From contig DAOSDU010000002.1 of assembly GCA_035362715.1 (NCBI GenBank), forward strand, positions 62,001-126,000: a stretch of 64,000 nucleotides of DNA, written 5' to 3'. How positions within the stretch are numbered: position 1 is the first letter of the stretch; every line of letters begins with the position of its first letter. This stretch comes from Methanofastidiosum sp. Its GTDB lineage: Archaea; Methanobacteriota_B; Thermococci; Methanofastidiosales; Methanofastidiosaceae. Below, piece after piece: positions 44,610 through 52,776 of this stretch. Both the position numbers and the translations under genes were made by a program. The notes under the pieces are model-generated. The model saw only the letters and a list, made by a program, of their open reading frames with translations, was not told the origin of the DNA and did no database searches.

Positions 44610-44948
44610 AATTTCACGCTCCGTAGTTTTTAACTACCACCATCTATAAAACATTAATACTATATAAAGTTATTGGCTACCGCTAACTTCAAATGATACT
44701 AATCATCCATAATGAGAGTTCATAACCGTCGATAATCAATTCAATAATGATTGCAATCTTATGTCTTTAGTTTGTTTATTTTACTTCTATTTTAAGGAAT
44801 AGATTTTACCAGTTATCGTTCTTTTGCTATAGTTTCAATTAGATTATTCGTAATTTAACTCTCTGTTTATTAAATTTATATTAATTCTTAATTTGCTCTT
44901 TATTTATTTATAATTAATATTAAATATCAGTTGATACTAATTATACTC

Positions 44949-45338
44949 ATGAAGGAAACTGAAGGTATAAAATATACAAATCAAAGAGTAGAAATCTTAA
45001 ATTTTCTTCAAGGTAATTTAACGCATCCCACTGTAGACGAGGTTTATGAAGAAGTAAAGAAGAAGCTAACTAGGATAAGTAAAGCTACAGTTTACCAGAA
45101 TCTTAGATTTCTTACCAATAAGGGTTTAATCCAGGAAGTCAATATCAAAGGTGTTTCAAGATTTGAGCCAAACTTAACTCCCCACCACCATATCATATGT
45201 AAAAACTGCGGATCTATTATTGATTTCGAATCAAAAGAATTAACTAATTACTCTTTAGAACTAATCAAGAAAATGAAAGAATTTAAGATAGAGTCTACAA
45301 ATACGAATTTCTTTGGAATTTGCAGCAAATGTAAATAA
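44949..45338 (+). CDS. Fur/PerR-family metal-dependent repressor
   Basis: The 129-residue protein (from ATG 44949) has the Fur winged helix (NQRVEILNFLQG, THPTVDEVYEEV, ISKATVYQNLRFLTNKGLIQEV) and the metal-binding part with PHHHIICKNCG and a closing GICSKCK. Short length and His/Cys set are nearer PerR than classical Fur. TTG 44931 could extend it by six residues. An AT-rich stretch with TAATTAATATTA precedes it and could be an autoregulatory operator. Neighbours do not reveal its regulon. Confidence 0.85.
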   Translation: MKETEGIKYTNQRVEILNFLQGNLTHPTVDEVYEEVKKKLTRISKATVYQNLRFLTNKGLIQEVNIKGVSRFEPNLTPHHHIICKNCGSIIDFESKELTNYSLELIKKMKEFKIESTNTNFFGICSKCK

Positions 45339-45423
45339 AATATAATAAATTCTTTGAGTTGAAATAAACTGAAACTACATATTATTTAAATATCCTAGCT
45401 ATAATAGATAGTAAGGTGAGTTT

Positions 45424-45852
45424 ATGCCTATTGTGGATGAATCCGTTCCTTTAACAAAGAAAAACATTGAAGTTATCCTAAACTATCTTCCCTATTTTGA
45501 AGACAAAAATCAGAAATTTTTTGATATATTAATGCCTAAAAGAGACGGAGGAAATATTGTTGAATATATCTATGTTACTTATTCGGCAAAATTCATGGAG
45601 TTCTACAGGGAATTGCATGAACAAGGATTTGTCACAAATTTTAACTGGCTTGATTCTACTCTGGAATCAAATGATTTATCTCATTACTATGAACTTTTAG
45701 AAGATGCCGATATCGCGACACTGAGAAAACTTATTACAATAATTGTAAGGCACGATAAGCACAACGAGGGATTTTTCGCAGATGTGATTGATAGCGGTCT
45801 TCTTTTAGCTATGCTTAACAGATTGAAAGAATTAAATGAAGGGATAGAATAA
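45424..45852 (+). CDS. DUF6508-like protein
   Basis: The 142-residue soluble acidic protein has ILNYLPYFEDK, FMEFYRELHEQGFVTNFNW and ADIATLRKLITIIVRHDK with HNEGFFADVIDSGLLLAML, the conserved layout of DUF6508. No catalytic motif is obvious. The next gene starts 20 bases on. Confidence 0.6.
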   Translation: MPIVDESVPLTKKNIEVILNYLPYFEDKNQKFFDILMPKRDGGNIVEYIYVTYSAKFMEFYRELHEQGFVTNFNWLDSTLESNDLSHYYELLEDADIATLRKLITIIVRHDKHNEGFFADVIDSGLLLAMLNRLKELNEGIE

Positions 45853-45871
45853 GTGTATCGGGTACGTCTCT

Positions 45872-46333
45872 ATGGAAAATTTTCACTGCCCAAAATGTAG
45901 ACTAGAAATTAAATCTGATCCTACTTTTTGCTATAAATGTGGGTTTGATTTGAGAAAAATAACTGAATTACTCCGAGACGGGGATATTTTTTACAAAGAG
46001 GACAAATGCCCAGATGCAATTGAGTGCTATGAAAAGGTCATAAAAATAGACTCAAATAACGCACTTGCATGGTATGGCAAGGGAAATGTACTTCTAAAAC
46101 AAGGTAAAAATTCTGAGGATGTAACATATTGCGTCAAGTGTCAGTTATCTCCTGTTCTATCCGAAGCATTTTATAATAATGCAGTTAAATGCTATGAAAA
46201 AGCGACTAAAATTAATCCTGAATTTAAAGACGCATGGTACAATAAAGGAGTTGCACTTGAAAGGCTAGGAAAAGGTTCAGAAGCGAAGAAATGTTTTGAA
46301 ATTACAAAAGAGCTGAATCTAAATCAAATCTAA
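45872..46333 (+). CDS. Zinc-ribbon TPR protein
   Basis: The 153-residue protein starts with a zinc ribbon (FHCPKCRLEI and FCYKCGFDL) followed by tetratricopeptide repeats: AIECYEKVIKIDSNNALAWYG and AVKCYEKATKINPEFKDAWYN are split by a short loop. Extra cysteines (YCVKCQ) lie in the loop. TPRs usually bind other proteins. Partner unknown. Confidence 0.75.
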   Translation: MENFHCPKCRLEIKSDPTFCYKCGFDLRKITELLRDGDIFYKEDKCPDAIECYEKVIKIDSNNALAWYGKGNVLLKQGKNSEDVTYCVKCQLSPVLSEAFYNNAVKCYEKATKINPEFKDAWYNKGVALERLGKGSEAKKCFEITKELNLNQI

Positions 46334-46346
46334 ATTATTAAAAGGA

Positions 46347-46601
46347 TTAACCATAGCGAATTTTAAGCGATAACACTATGAATACTAAAACAAGTGATAC
46401 CCCATTGGCAACTATAATAGGAGTATTATCTATTAAAACTCCATAAGAAAACCACAATAAAATTCCTGTGAAAAAAATAATGTACATCAAAAGGGATATG
46501 TCTTTAGTCTCTTTAAACTTCCATGTTTTCATTACTTGAGGAATAAAGGATATTGTTGTAAGTGCACCAGCTAAAAGCCCTAACATAGTTATCATTTCCA
46601 C
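46347..46601 (-). CDS. SemiSWEET-type transporter
   Basis: The 84-residue protein has three membrane spans and the PQ motif FIPQVMKTWK near residue 21, matching SemiSWEET sugar transporters, which act as dimers. Length is typical. It is single and converges with the TPR gene. Confidence 0.85.
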   Translation of the reverse strand: MEMITMLGLLAGALTTISFIPQVMKTWKFKETKDISLLMYIIFFTGILLWFSYGVLIDNTPIIVANGVSLVLVFIVLSLKIRYG

Positions 46602-46730
46602 GCTTTTAAGAGAATATAATCTTCTTAAAAGGCTTTAGTTAATCTTTCCAGAATACTCAATTAAACTAAAATATCGCTATATAATGAATATACTCTTCTT
46701 AACTTAGTATTTGAACATTAGTTATTGATT

Positions 46731-46806
46731 TTTATAAATTATTAATTAAAAATTTAATATTAATTCTATAATATTAATAATTAAGCAATAAATTTATAAA
46801 TTATTA
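46731..46806 (+). repeat. Two copies of TTTATAAATTATTA before the subtilase gene
   Basis: The 14-mer TTTATAAATTATTA occurs at 46731-46744 and again at 46793-46806, 62 bases apart in an otherwise AT-only stretch. The second copy lies about 45-55 bases before the ATG at 46848 and can be the TATA box. The first could be a second promoter or an operator. Confidence 0.4.
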
Positions 46807-46847
46807 TCGAAAAACAACTAACAAATAAACAAACTCAGAGGATCAAC

Positions 46848-48263
46848 ATGAAAAAAGCACTAGTGGTATATGTAGTAATAATAATTTTAATTTCTGCAAT
46901 GCCTATTTTAGGCGAAACTACCGGCTATGAAAAAATGGATAAGACAGTCCGAAAGAGTGTCGAATCTGGCTTATCAAATATTGATGTGATTATAGAGTTT
47001 TATGAATTAGATGATTCTTCAAGAGCTTTGATTTCTAAGGAAAAAATAATCAATGAGTTTATTGAATTAAATTCTATTCATGCTATACTGAGTGCTGATG
47101 AAATAAAAAACATGATCTCAAGTCAATATGTAAAAAACATATGGCACAATTCGAGCGGACTTACACTTTTTGACACAATAACTTTCTCTTCTGAAGATCA
47201 TATGGTTGTCAATGGTTTTATGGGCGCAGATACAATTAATGCATCACCTCTGTACCAAATAGGATACAAGGGAAATGGTGTTACAGTTGCAGTGTTGGAC
47301 ACTGGTATACGTGAGACACATGTTGAATTTCCTAATGGAAAGATTTTATATCAGTATGATTTTGTAAATAATGATTTAGTGGCTGAAGATAATGATGGTC
47401 ATGGAACATTTGTTTCAGGGATTATTTCTGGCCAGGCTTATACCACAGCTGATTGGGCAGGATATTACGACTTTGTTGATACAACACCCACAAATACTAT
47501 GGGCGTTTCACCAGGCTCAAAGCTTGTAATTCTTAAAATAATTGAAAATGACCAAGGTACATTATCAGATTATTTAGAAGCGTGCAACTGGTTAATTGCC
47601 AACAAAAATATATACAATATCCAAGTTGTGAACATGAGCGCCGGATGGGATGTAGATTCAATGGTAGTGAGCGGCTGGCCTTTAGATGGGACAGATCCAG
47701 CTAGCATGGCTGCAAATTCAGTTGTAAACAAAGGTATTGTTTGGGTGAATGCAGCTGGAAACAGAGGTCCATCATCCGATACAATTGGTTCACCTGCCAG
47801 AGCCAAAAATGTCATCACAGTTGCAAATGCGATTGATAGAACTGTTGTATCTAATGGAGTGACAATAATAAAAAGAGCTCCAATTTCAATAGCAAACGAT
47901 TCAAGCAGAGGTGGAGGATATTCTGGATTTAAGCCAGATGTTTCAGCACCAGGTACTCAAATAATGTCTTCTTTTATATCTCATGATTATGATTATGCTC
48001 TTGCAAGCGGAACTTCTTTCTCTGCTCCTTTTATAGCAGGATCAGCTGCAATATTAATTCAAAGACATCCCAACTGGACCCCTTACCAGATAAAACTTGC
48101 TTTAATGAGAACAGCAACACCAATAGCCGGGGTATCAGTTTATGAACAGGGCGCAGGACTTGTCAATGTCAATAGGGCATTTTCATACAGACAAGACTTT
48201 GAAAGAGCCGCCGTAATTGGAAAAGTAATGGCTATATTAAAGAAAAATAAAGAAAACAACTGA
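46848..48263 (+). CDS. Secreted subtilisin-like serine protease
   Basis: The 471-residue protein has a Sec signal (LVVYVVIIILISAMPILG), a short propeptide-like region (to about residue 130) and an S8 catalytic domain with VAVLDTGIRE (Asp near 153), DGHGTFVSG (His near 189) and SGTSFSAPF (Ser near 400). The oxyanion Asn is in VNAAGNRG. It should act outside the cell. The gene has its own promoter region and no tight neighbours. Confidence 0.9.
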   Translation: MKKALVVYVVIIILISAMPILGETTGYEKMDKTVRKSVESGLSNIDVIIEFYELDDSSRALISKEKIINEFIELNSIHAILSADEIKNMISSQYVKNIWHNSSGLTLFDTITFSSEDHMVVNGFMGADTINASPLYQIGYKGNGVTVAVLDTGIRETHVEFPNGKILYQYDFVNNDLVAEDNDGHGTFVSGIISGQAYTTADWAGYYDFVDTTPTNTMGVSPGSKLVILKIIENDQGTLSDYLEACNWLIANKNIYNIQVVNMSAGWDVDSMVVSGWPLDGTDPASMAANSVVNKGIVWVNAAGNRGPSSDTIGSPARAKNVITVANAIDRTVVSNGVTIIKRAPISIANDSSRGGGYSGFKPDVSAPGTQIMSSFISHDYDYALASGTSFSAPFIAGSAAILIQRHPNWTPYQIKLALMRTATPIAGVSVYEQGAGLVNVNRAFSYRQDFERAAVIGKVMAILKKNKENN

Positions 48264-48324
48264 CATTTGTATATTTATTCTTTTTATTAGTTAATTTTAT
48301 ATCTTATTGTTTGCATTTTTCATT

Positions 48325-49872
48325 ATGAGTATAGGGGAAGAGGTAATCCTTGTAGTTGATTTTGGAAGTCAGTATGCACATCTAATAGCAAGAAGAGTCC
48401 GAGAGCTTAAGGTCTACTCTGAAATAGTATTTCCTGAGATAACAGTTTCAGAAATTGAAAAAATCTACCCCAAAGGGATAATATTGTCGGGAGGGCCAAG
48501 GAGCGTTTATGAAAAAGATTCCCCTGTCCTAAGCGATGAAGTATTTGATTTTATTCTTAAGAAAGAAATTCCAGTTCTAGGGATATGTTATGGTCATCAA
48601 TTAATTGCATTTAAAATGGGGGGCAGTGTTAAAGGTGAGAAACGAAAAGAGTATGGCATTGCAACAGTTGACATACTTGACTCTGAAGGAATATTCAAAG
48701 ATTTAGATAAGAAAGAAACAGTATGGATGAGCCATGGAGATCAGGTTTTTGAGATACCTCCAGATTTCATTGTAACATCTAAGACTGAGACCTCTCCAAT
48801 AGCAGCCTTCAGAAATACTTCCAAAAAAATTTATGGATTGCAATGGCATCCTGAGGTTGTACACACAAAGAACGGCAAAAAAATTCTATCAAATTTTGTA
48901 TATAATGTATGTAGCTGTCAAGGTACATGGGATCTCTCTAATTTCATCGAAGAAACGATCAAGGAGATCAAAAGTAAAATAGGTAACGGTAGGGCAGTTA
49001 TAGCCTTGAGTGGCGGTGTTGATTCATCTGTTGCAGCTGCAATAACTGAAAAAGCAATTGGGAACAGATTGTATGCAGTATTTGTTGACCACGGGCTATT
49101 AAGAAAAGGTGAAGCAGAAATAGTATCAATGGCTTTTTCAGGCCACGATATCAACTTTAAAAAAATTGATGCAAAGAAAAGGTTCTTTGAAAAGTTAGAC
49201 TGTGTATCAGATCCAGAGAAAAAAAGAATGATTATCGGTGAAGAGTTTATCAGGATATTCGAGGAAGAAGCAAAAAAGATAGGGGCTGACTTCCTTGTGC
49301 AGGGAACTATTTATCCCGATATAATTGAAAGTGGAAGATCTCAGCATGCGGACACAATAAAGTCTCACCACAATGTTGGCGGGCTTCCAGAATCAATTTC
49401 ATTTAAGGAGATAATTGAGCCATTGAGAGATTTATATAAGGATGAAGTCAGAGAAGTTGGAAGAAAGCTTGGGCTCCCCGATAAAATAATTGATCAGTAT
49501 CCATTCCCAGGCCCTGGTCTTGCCGTTAGAATCACTGGCCCAGTTACAGAAGAAAACATCAGGATCTGTAGAGAAGCCTCGGCCATTGTTGAGGAAGAGC
49601 TAGAAAACGCTTCAATTGAAAACATCTGGCAGGCATTTGCAGTTACCCTGGAGGATAGGGTAGTTGGAGTTGTAGGGGACCAGAGAAAGTTTGGCAGGAT
49701 AGTTGGACTTAGGGTAGTAGAATCCCAGGACGCAATGACGGCCAACTTTAAGAAACTCCCGTGGGATTTACTGGAGACCATCTCAACCAGAATAACAAAT
49801 GAGATTCCAGAAGTAGTTTCAGTTGCTTACTTCATAAGTCACAAGCCCCCTCAAACAATAGAACCCTGTTAG
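48325..49872 (+). CDS. guaA: GMP synthase, fused glutamine-hydrolysing form
   Basis: The 515-residue enzyme (from ATG 48325) has an N-terminal glutaminase with VDFGSQYAHLIARR, GICYGHQ (catalytic Cys) and WHPEVVHT, then the ATP pyrophosphatase domain SGGVDSSVAAAI and the C-terminal dimerisation domain ending KPPQTIEPC. It turns XMP, ATP and glutamine into GMP. Archaea commonly encode these two activities as separate subunits, so the fused form is notable. A TTG at 48307 would add six residues. Confidence 0.95.
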   Translation: MSIGEEVILVVDFGSQYAHLIARRVRELKVYSEIVFPEITVSEIEKIYPKGIILSGGPRSVYEKDSPVLSDEVFDFILKKEIPVLGICYGHQLIAFKMGGSVKGEKRKEYGIATVDILDSEGIFKDLDKKETVWMSHGDQVFEIPPDFIVTSKTETSPIAAFRNTSKKIYGLQWHPEVVHTKNGKKILSNFVYNVCSCQGTWDLSNFIEETIKEIKSKIGNGRAVIALSGGVDSSVAAAITEKAIGNRLYAVFVDHGLLRKGEAEIVSMAFSGHDINFKKIDAKKRFFEKLDCVSDPEKKRMIIGEEFIRIFEEEAKKIGADFLVQGTIYPDIIESGRSQHADTIKSHHNVGGLPESISFKEIIEPLRDLYKDEVREVGRKLGLPDKIIDQYPFPGPGLAVRITGPVTEENIRICREASAIVEEELENASIENIWQAFAVTLEDRVVGVVGDQRKFGRIVGLRVVESQDAMTANFKKLPWDLLETISTRITNEIPEVVSVAYFISHKPPQTIEPC

Positions 49873-49881
49873 TTGATTTAT

Positions 49882-50799
49882 ATGGTCTTTCTTGAGATAA
49901 AGGACAACCTAAGTTATATTTCTATGAATACAAATATCGGCGTCATAGAATCTGGAAATTCTTGCATATTAATCGATGGAGGCGGTAGCAAAGAGGACGG
50001 AGAACATATACTTTCAATTTTGCATGAAGAAAATATCGTTCCAAAAGCAGCCATAATAACACACGGTCACTGGGACCATTTTTATGGAATTCTTAAAATA
50101 AAAGAAGACTTTCCAGAAATAAAAATATACTCATCTCCTCTCGAAAAAGCATTCATCGAAAATCCTTACCTTGAATTTTATTCTTATTTTTCTTCGACAT
50201 CACCCTTAAAAGTTTCTGACACTCCTCTGGAGTTTAATGGAATTAATGTCGATGGTGTGTTGGATAAGGGATTGGTGAAAATCAACGGAGAAGAAATGGA
50301 GATTATCCCTTTGTCTGGGCACTCTCCCGGTGGGATAGGCATACTATACAAAGGAGTCCTATTTTCTGGTGATTGCCTCTATTCAGTTCCTTCCCTAGGT
50401 ATATATAAAATGCCTTTTTATACAAATATACAGGCTCAATTTGAGGATCTAAAAATCTTATCTAGTTCCGAAATTGAATATTGTCTTCCCGCGCACGGGC
50501 TTCCAATAAGAGGCGCTGATGAATTTAAAAAGGCTCTTATTGAAAACAGGAAAAAACTTGAGACCCTAGAAGAAATGATCTTAGAAATAATCAGTGAGGA
50601 AAAAAGTGAAGATATTATCAAAAGTGAAATAAGTGCTAAATTATCAATTAATTATGATTTTACAAAGTATATCTATGTCACAATAACTACAAAGGCGTTC
50701 CTCCATTATTTGTATAATGCCGGTAAAGCAACCTTTGTAATTGAGGATGGAATCTTAGAATGGGTATCCTTACAGAAATCTTTTAAGGAAAAATCATAA
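49882..50799 (+). CDS. MBL-fold hydrolase with C-terminal helical domain
   Basis: The 305-residue protein (ATG 49882) has the metallo-beta-lactamase signature ITHGHWDHF near residue 60, SGHSPGG, SGDCLY and LPAHGLPI for two metal ions. A C-terminal helical or winged-helix part (about 240-300) is present as in LACTB2-like RNA or thioester hydrolases. It lies nine bases after guaA and ten before the next gene. Substrate unknown. Confidence 0.8.
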   Translation: MVFLEIKDNLSYISMNTNIGVIESGNSCILIDGGGSKEDGEHILSILHEENIVPKAAIITHGHWDHFYGILKIKEDFPEIKIYSSPLEKAFIENPYLEFYSYFSSTSPLKVSDTPLEFNGINVDGVLDKGLVKINGEEMEIIPLSGHSPGGIGILYKGVLFSGDCLYSVPSLGIYKMPFYTNIQAQFEDLKILSSSEIEYCLPAHGLPIRGADEFKKALIENRKKLETLEEMILEIISEEKSEDIIKSEISAKLSINYDFTKYIYVTITTKAFLHYLYNAGKATFVIEDGILEWVSLQKSFKEKS

Positions 50800-50808
50800 T
50801 TATCAATT

Positions 50809-51789
50809 ATGCATAAATTGCCCGTATTTCTCATTTTCTTATTGTTTTCATCAATGCTGGGCTCAAGTATGGTAGAAGCATCTACTTATGATGTGATAGT
50901 CGTTAGGGGGGATATTTTAATTGACTATACAGTAGCACAAGCTTATTCGCAGAAGGAAAAAATCCCCATATTACTGACAGACCCAAAGACACTCTCGGGG
51001 TCTTCTAAAAGAGAGCTGATGGGTTTTTATGACGAAGGCGCAAGAAAAGTTCTCCTTATAGGTGGAACAACTGACGCTATTTCAGAGAATATTGAACTTG
51101 ACATAGCCAATATCGGATATGAGGTGACTAGGATATGGGACTGGGACAGGGCAGGTACAGCTGCACGTGTTGCTATCGATTTATGGAAGTCTTCAAGGGA
51201 ATCTGTAATTATCAACGGAAATATAGAGGAATCATACCTCATTGCTTCAAAATTTGCAATGAAGAGGGGGATTCCTATTCTAATCACAAATGAAAACGAA
51301 CTAACCGCTTCAACTATAGAGGCACTTGAGATGATAAATGCCAGAAAAGTCTATGTAGTAGGGCCGATGATTTCAGATAATGTTGTAAAAAGTCTCACGT
51401 CGAAAGGAATAGCCGTAGAAAGACTTGGGAAAGATATTAATACATCAGATGTGATTGGTCTTGAAGAGGAAGGATTGAATCTCAAGGTAGACATACTTTC
51501 AATGCTAGCTGGATTATTTTCTGGAGCTCTGGCACTATTACTAATTTATAGGTTTAAGAAAGACAATTCTATTCCCGTATTTGTCTTAACGGAAGATGAG
51601 AGGAAACTTATCCAGGCACTTAAGAATGGTGAAGACAGGCAGGAAAAACTGCCGGATGCTACTAACTTTTCTAGACCAAAGGTCACAAGGCTTGTGATGG
51701 ACCTTGAATCAAGAGGAATTATCTTCCGAGAAAAGAAAGGAAAGACATATAAAATAAAGCTAGATAAACCCATCAAGGATACCCGATAG
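50809..51789 (+). CDS. Membrane-anchored regulator: CWB2 domain, span, winged helix
   Basis: The 326-residue protein starts with a signal (PVFLIFLLFSSMLGSSM), then two CWB2-like repeats (about 28-115 and 115-215; VLLIGGTTDAIS and VYVVGPMISDNVV are matching strands), a membrane span (about 232-248, LAGLFSGALALLLIYRF) and a cytoplasmic winged helix (about 260-320) with SRPKVTRLVMDLESRGII. The order suggests that a surface domain talks to a DNA-binding domain across the membrane. The target is unknown. Confidence 0.75.
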   Translation: MHKLPVFLIFLLFSSMLGSSMVEASTYDVIVVRGDILIDYTVAQAYSQKEKIPILLTDPKTLSGSSKRELMGFYDEGARKVLLIGGTTDAISENIELDIANIGYEVTRIWDWDRAGTAARVAIDLWKSSRESVIINGNIEESYLIASKFAMKRGIPILITNENELTASTIEALEMINARKVYVVGPMISDNVVKSLTSKGIAVERLGKDINTSDVIGLEEEGLNLKVDILSMLAGLFSGALALLLIYRFKKDNSIPVFVLTEDERKLIQALKNGEDRQEKLPDATNFSRPKVTRLVMDLESRGIIFREKKGKTYKIKLDKPIKDTR

Positions 51790-51799
51790 GAGGATTATC

Positions 51800-51955
51800 A
51801 TGAAATGTACATCATGTAAGAGGGAGATTACCTCAAATGAGCAGGCCGTTCAGTTTCCCTGCCCTTCTTGTGATGAGATTGTAATAAGATGCGAAAGATG
51901 CAGAGTACTTGTAAATAAGTACCAGTGCAAATGTGGAGAGTTTGTAGGCCCATAA
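51800..51955 (+). CDS. Small zinc-ribbon protein (HVO_2753-like)
   Basis: ATG 51800 opens 51 codons (MKCTSCKREITSNEQAVQFP and onward) with four CxxC pairs: CTSC, CPSC, CERC and CKCG. The pattern fits the small archaeal RNA-binding-type zinc ribbons that lie upstream of aEF-1-beta. AGGAGGATT is at 51788-51796. The aEF-1-beta ATG follows 11 bases after its TAA. Confidence 0.85.
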   Translation: MKCTSCKREITSNEQAVQFPCPSCDEIVIRCERCRVLVNKYQCKCGEFVGP

Positions 51956-51966
51956 AAGGTGTTTTG

Positions 51967-52242
51967 ATGGCTGATTTTAATTTAAGTATCACGGCAATGA
52001 TTATGCCAGATTCCCCGGATGTCGATATAGGGGTAATGAAAAAGGCAATCGAGGCTGCAATACCTTCCAATATGAAGCTTCACAAAATTGAAGAAATTCC
52101 TATTGCATTTGGTCTTGTATCTTTGAAAGTCATGTTATTGGGCAAGGATCAGGCCGGCGGAACTGACGAACTTGAAAACAACTTCACAAGTATAGCGAAT
52201 GTTACTCAAGTGGAAGTAACTGACGTCAGAAGACTATTGTAG
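51967..52242 (+). CDS. Elongation factor aEF-1-beta
   Basis: The 91-residue protein (from ATG 51967) is the archaeal GDP/GTP exchange factor for aEF-1-alpha: FNLSITAMIMPDSPDVD, FGLVSLKVMLLG, then DELENNFTSI and VEVTDVRRLL. Full length for the archaeal family. An upstream ATG at 51925 lies inside the zinc-ribbon gene and is not used. AAAGGTG precedes the start. Confidence 0.92.
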   Translation: MADFNLSITAMIMPDSPDVDIGVMKKAIEAAIPSNMKLHKIEEIPIAFGLVSLKVMLLGKDQAGGTDELENNFTSIANVTQVEVTDVRRLL

Positions 52243-52338
52243 GTTAATTTTTTTATTTTATTTACAAATTGTTTCTATTCTTTTTTCTAAAACCACAACT
52301 TTTATAATGAATAAGTATTAAAAATAATTGGTGATTTA

Positions 52339-52776
52339 ATGGGAGATGATGTCTATACTTATGAAAATACAGTCACCTGGAAGAAAGAAAAGATAGGAGA
52401 CTTATCCTGGGAAGGAAAGCCCACAATAGAGATCGCAACACCGCCTGAATTTAAAGGGCATGAAGGTATAATAACACCAGAAGATCTCTATGTTGCAGCA
52501 GAGAATGTTTGTATATTTACTACTTTTCTTTCAAGGGCAAAGCTTGTCAATTGTAACTTTAAAAGTTTTAAAACAGATGCAAAGGGATTTTTAGAAAAGA
52601 CAGAAACTGGTTATGTTTTTACCAAGATAGTACTAAATGTCCATGTAACAGTTGCTACAAAGGAAGATATCCCAAGGGCTGAAGAAGCTATAAAACTTGC
52701 AAAAGAAAGATGCTTCATTGGGAACTCAATTAAAACAGAGGTAGAACTTAAATCATTCATAGAGGTATCTTCATAA
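52339..52776 (+). CDS. OsmC-family protein
   Basis: The 145-residue protein has the OsmC/Ohr pattern with two cysteines in AAENVCIFTTFLSR (near residue 57) and ERCFIGNS (near residue 125). The family removes organic peroxides through these cysteines. A TATA-like sequence (ACAACTTTTATAATG) is near 52295-52310. It ends over the convergent GTPase gene by six bases. Confidence 0.85.
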   Translation: MGDDVYTYENTVTWKKEKIGDLSWEGKPTIEIATPPEFKGHEGIITPEDLYVAAENVCIFTTFLSRAKLVNCNFKSFKTDAKGFLEKTETGYVFTKIVLNVHVTVATKEDIPRAEEAIKLAKERCFIGNSIKTEVELKSFIEVSS

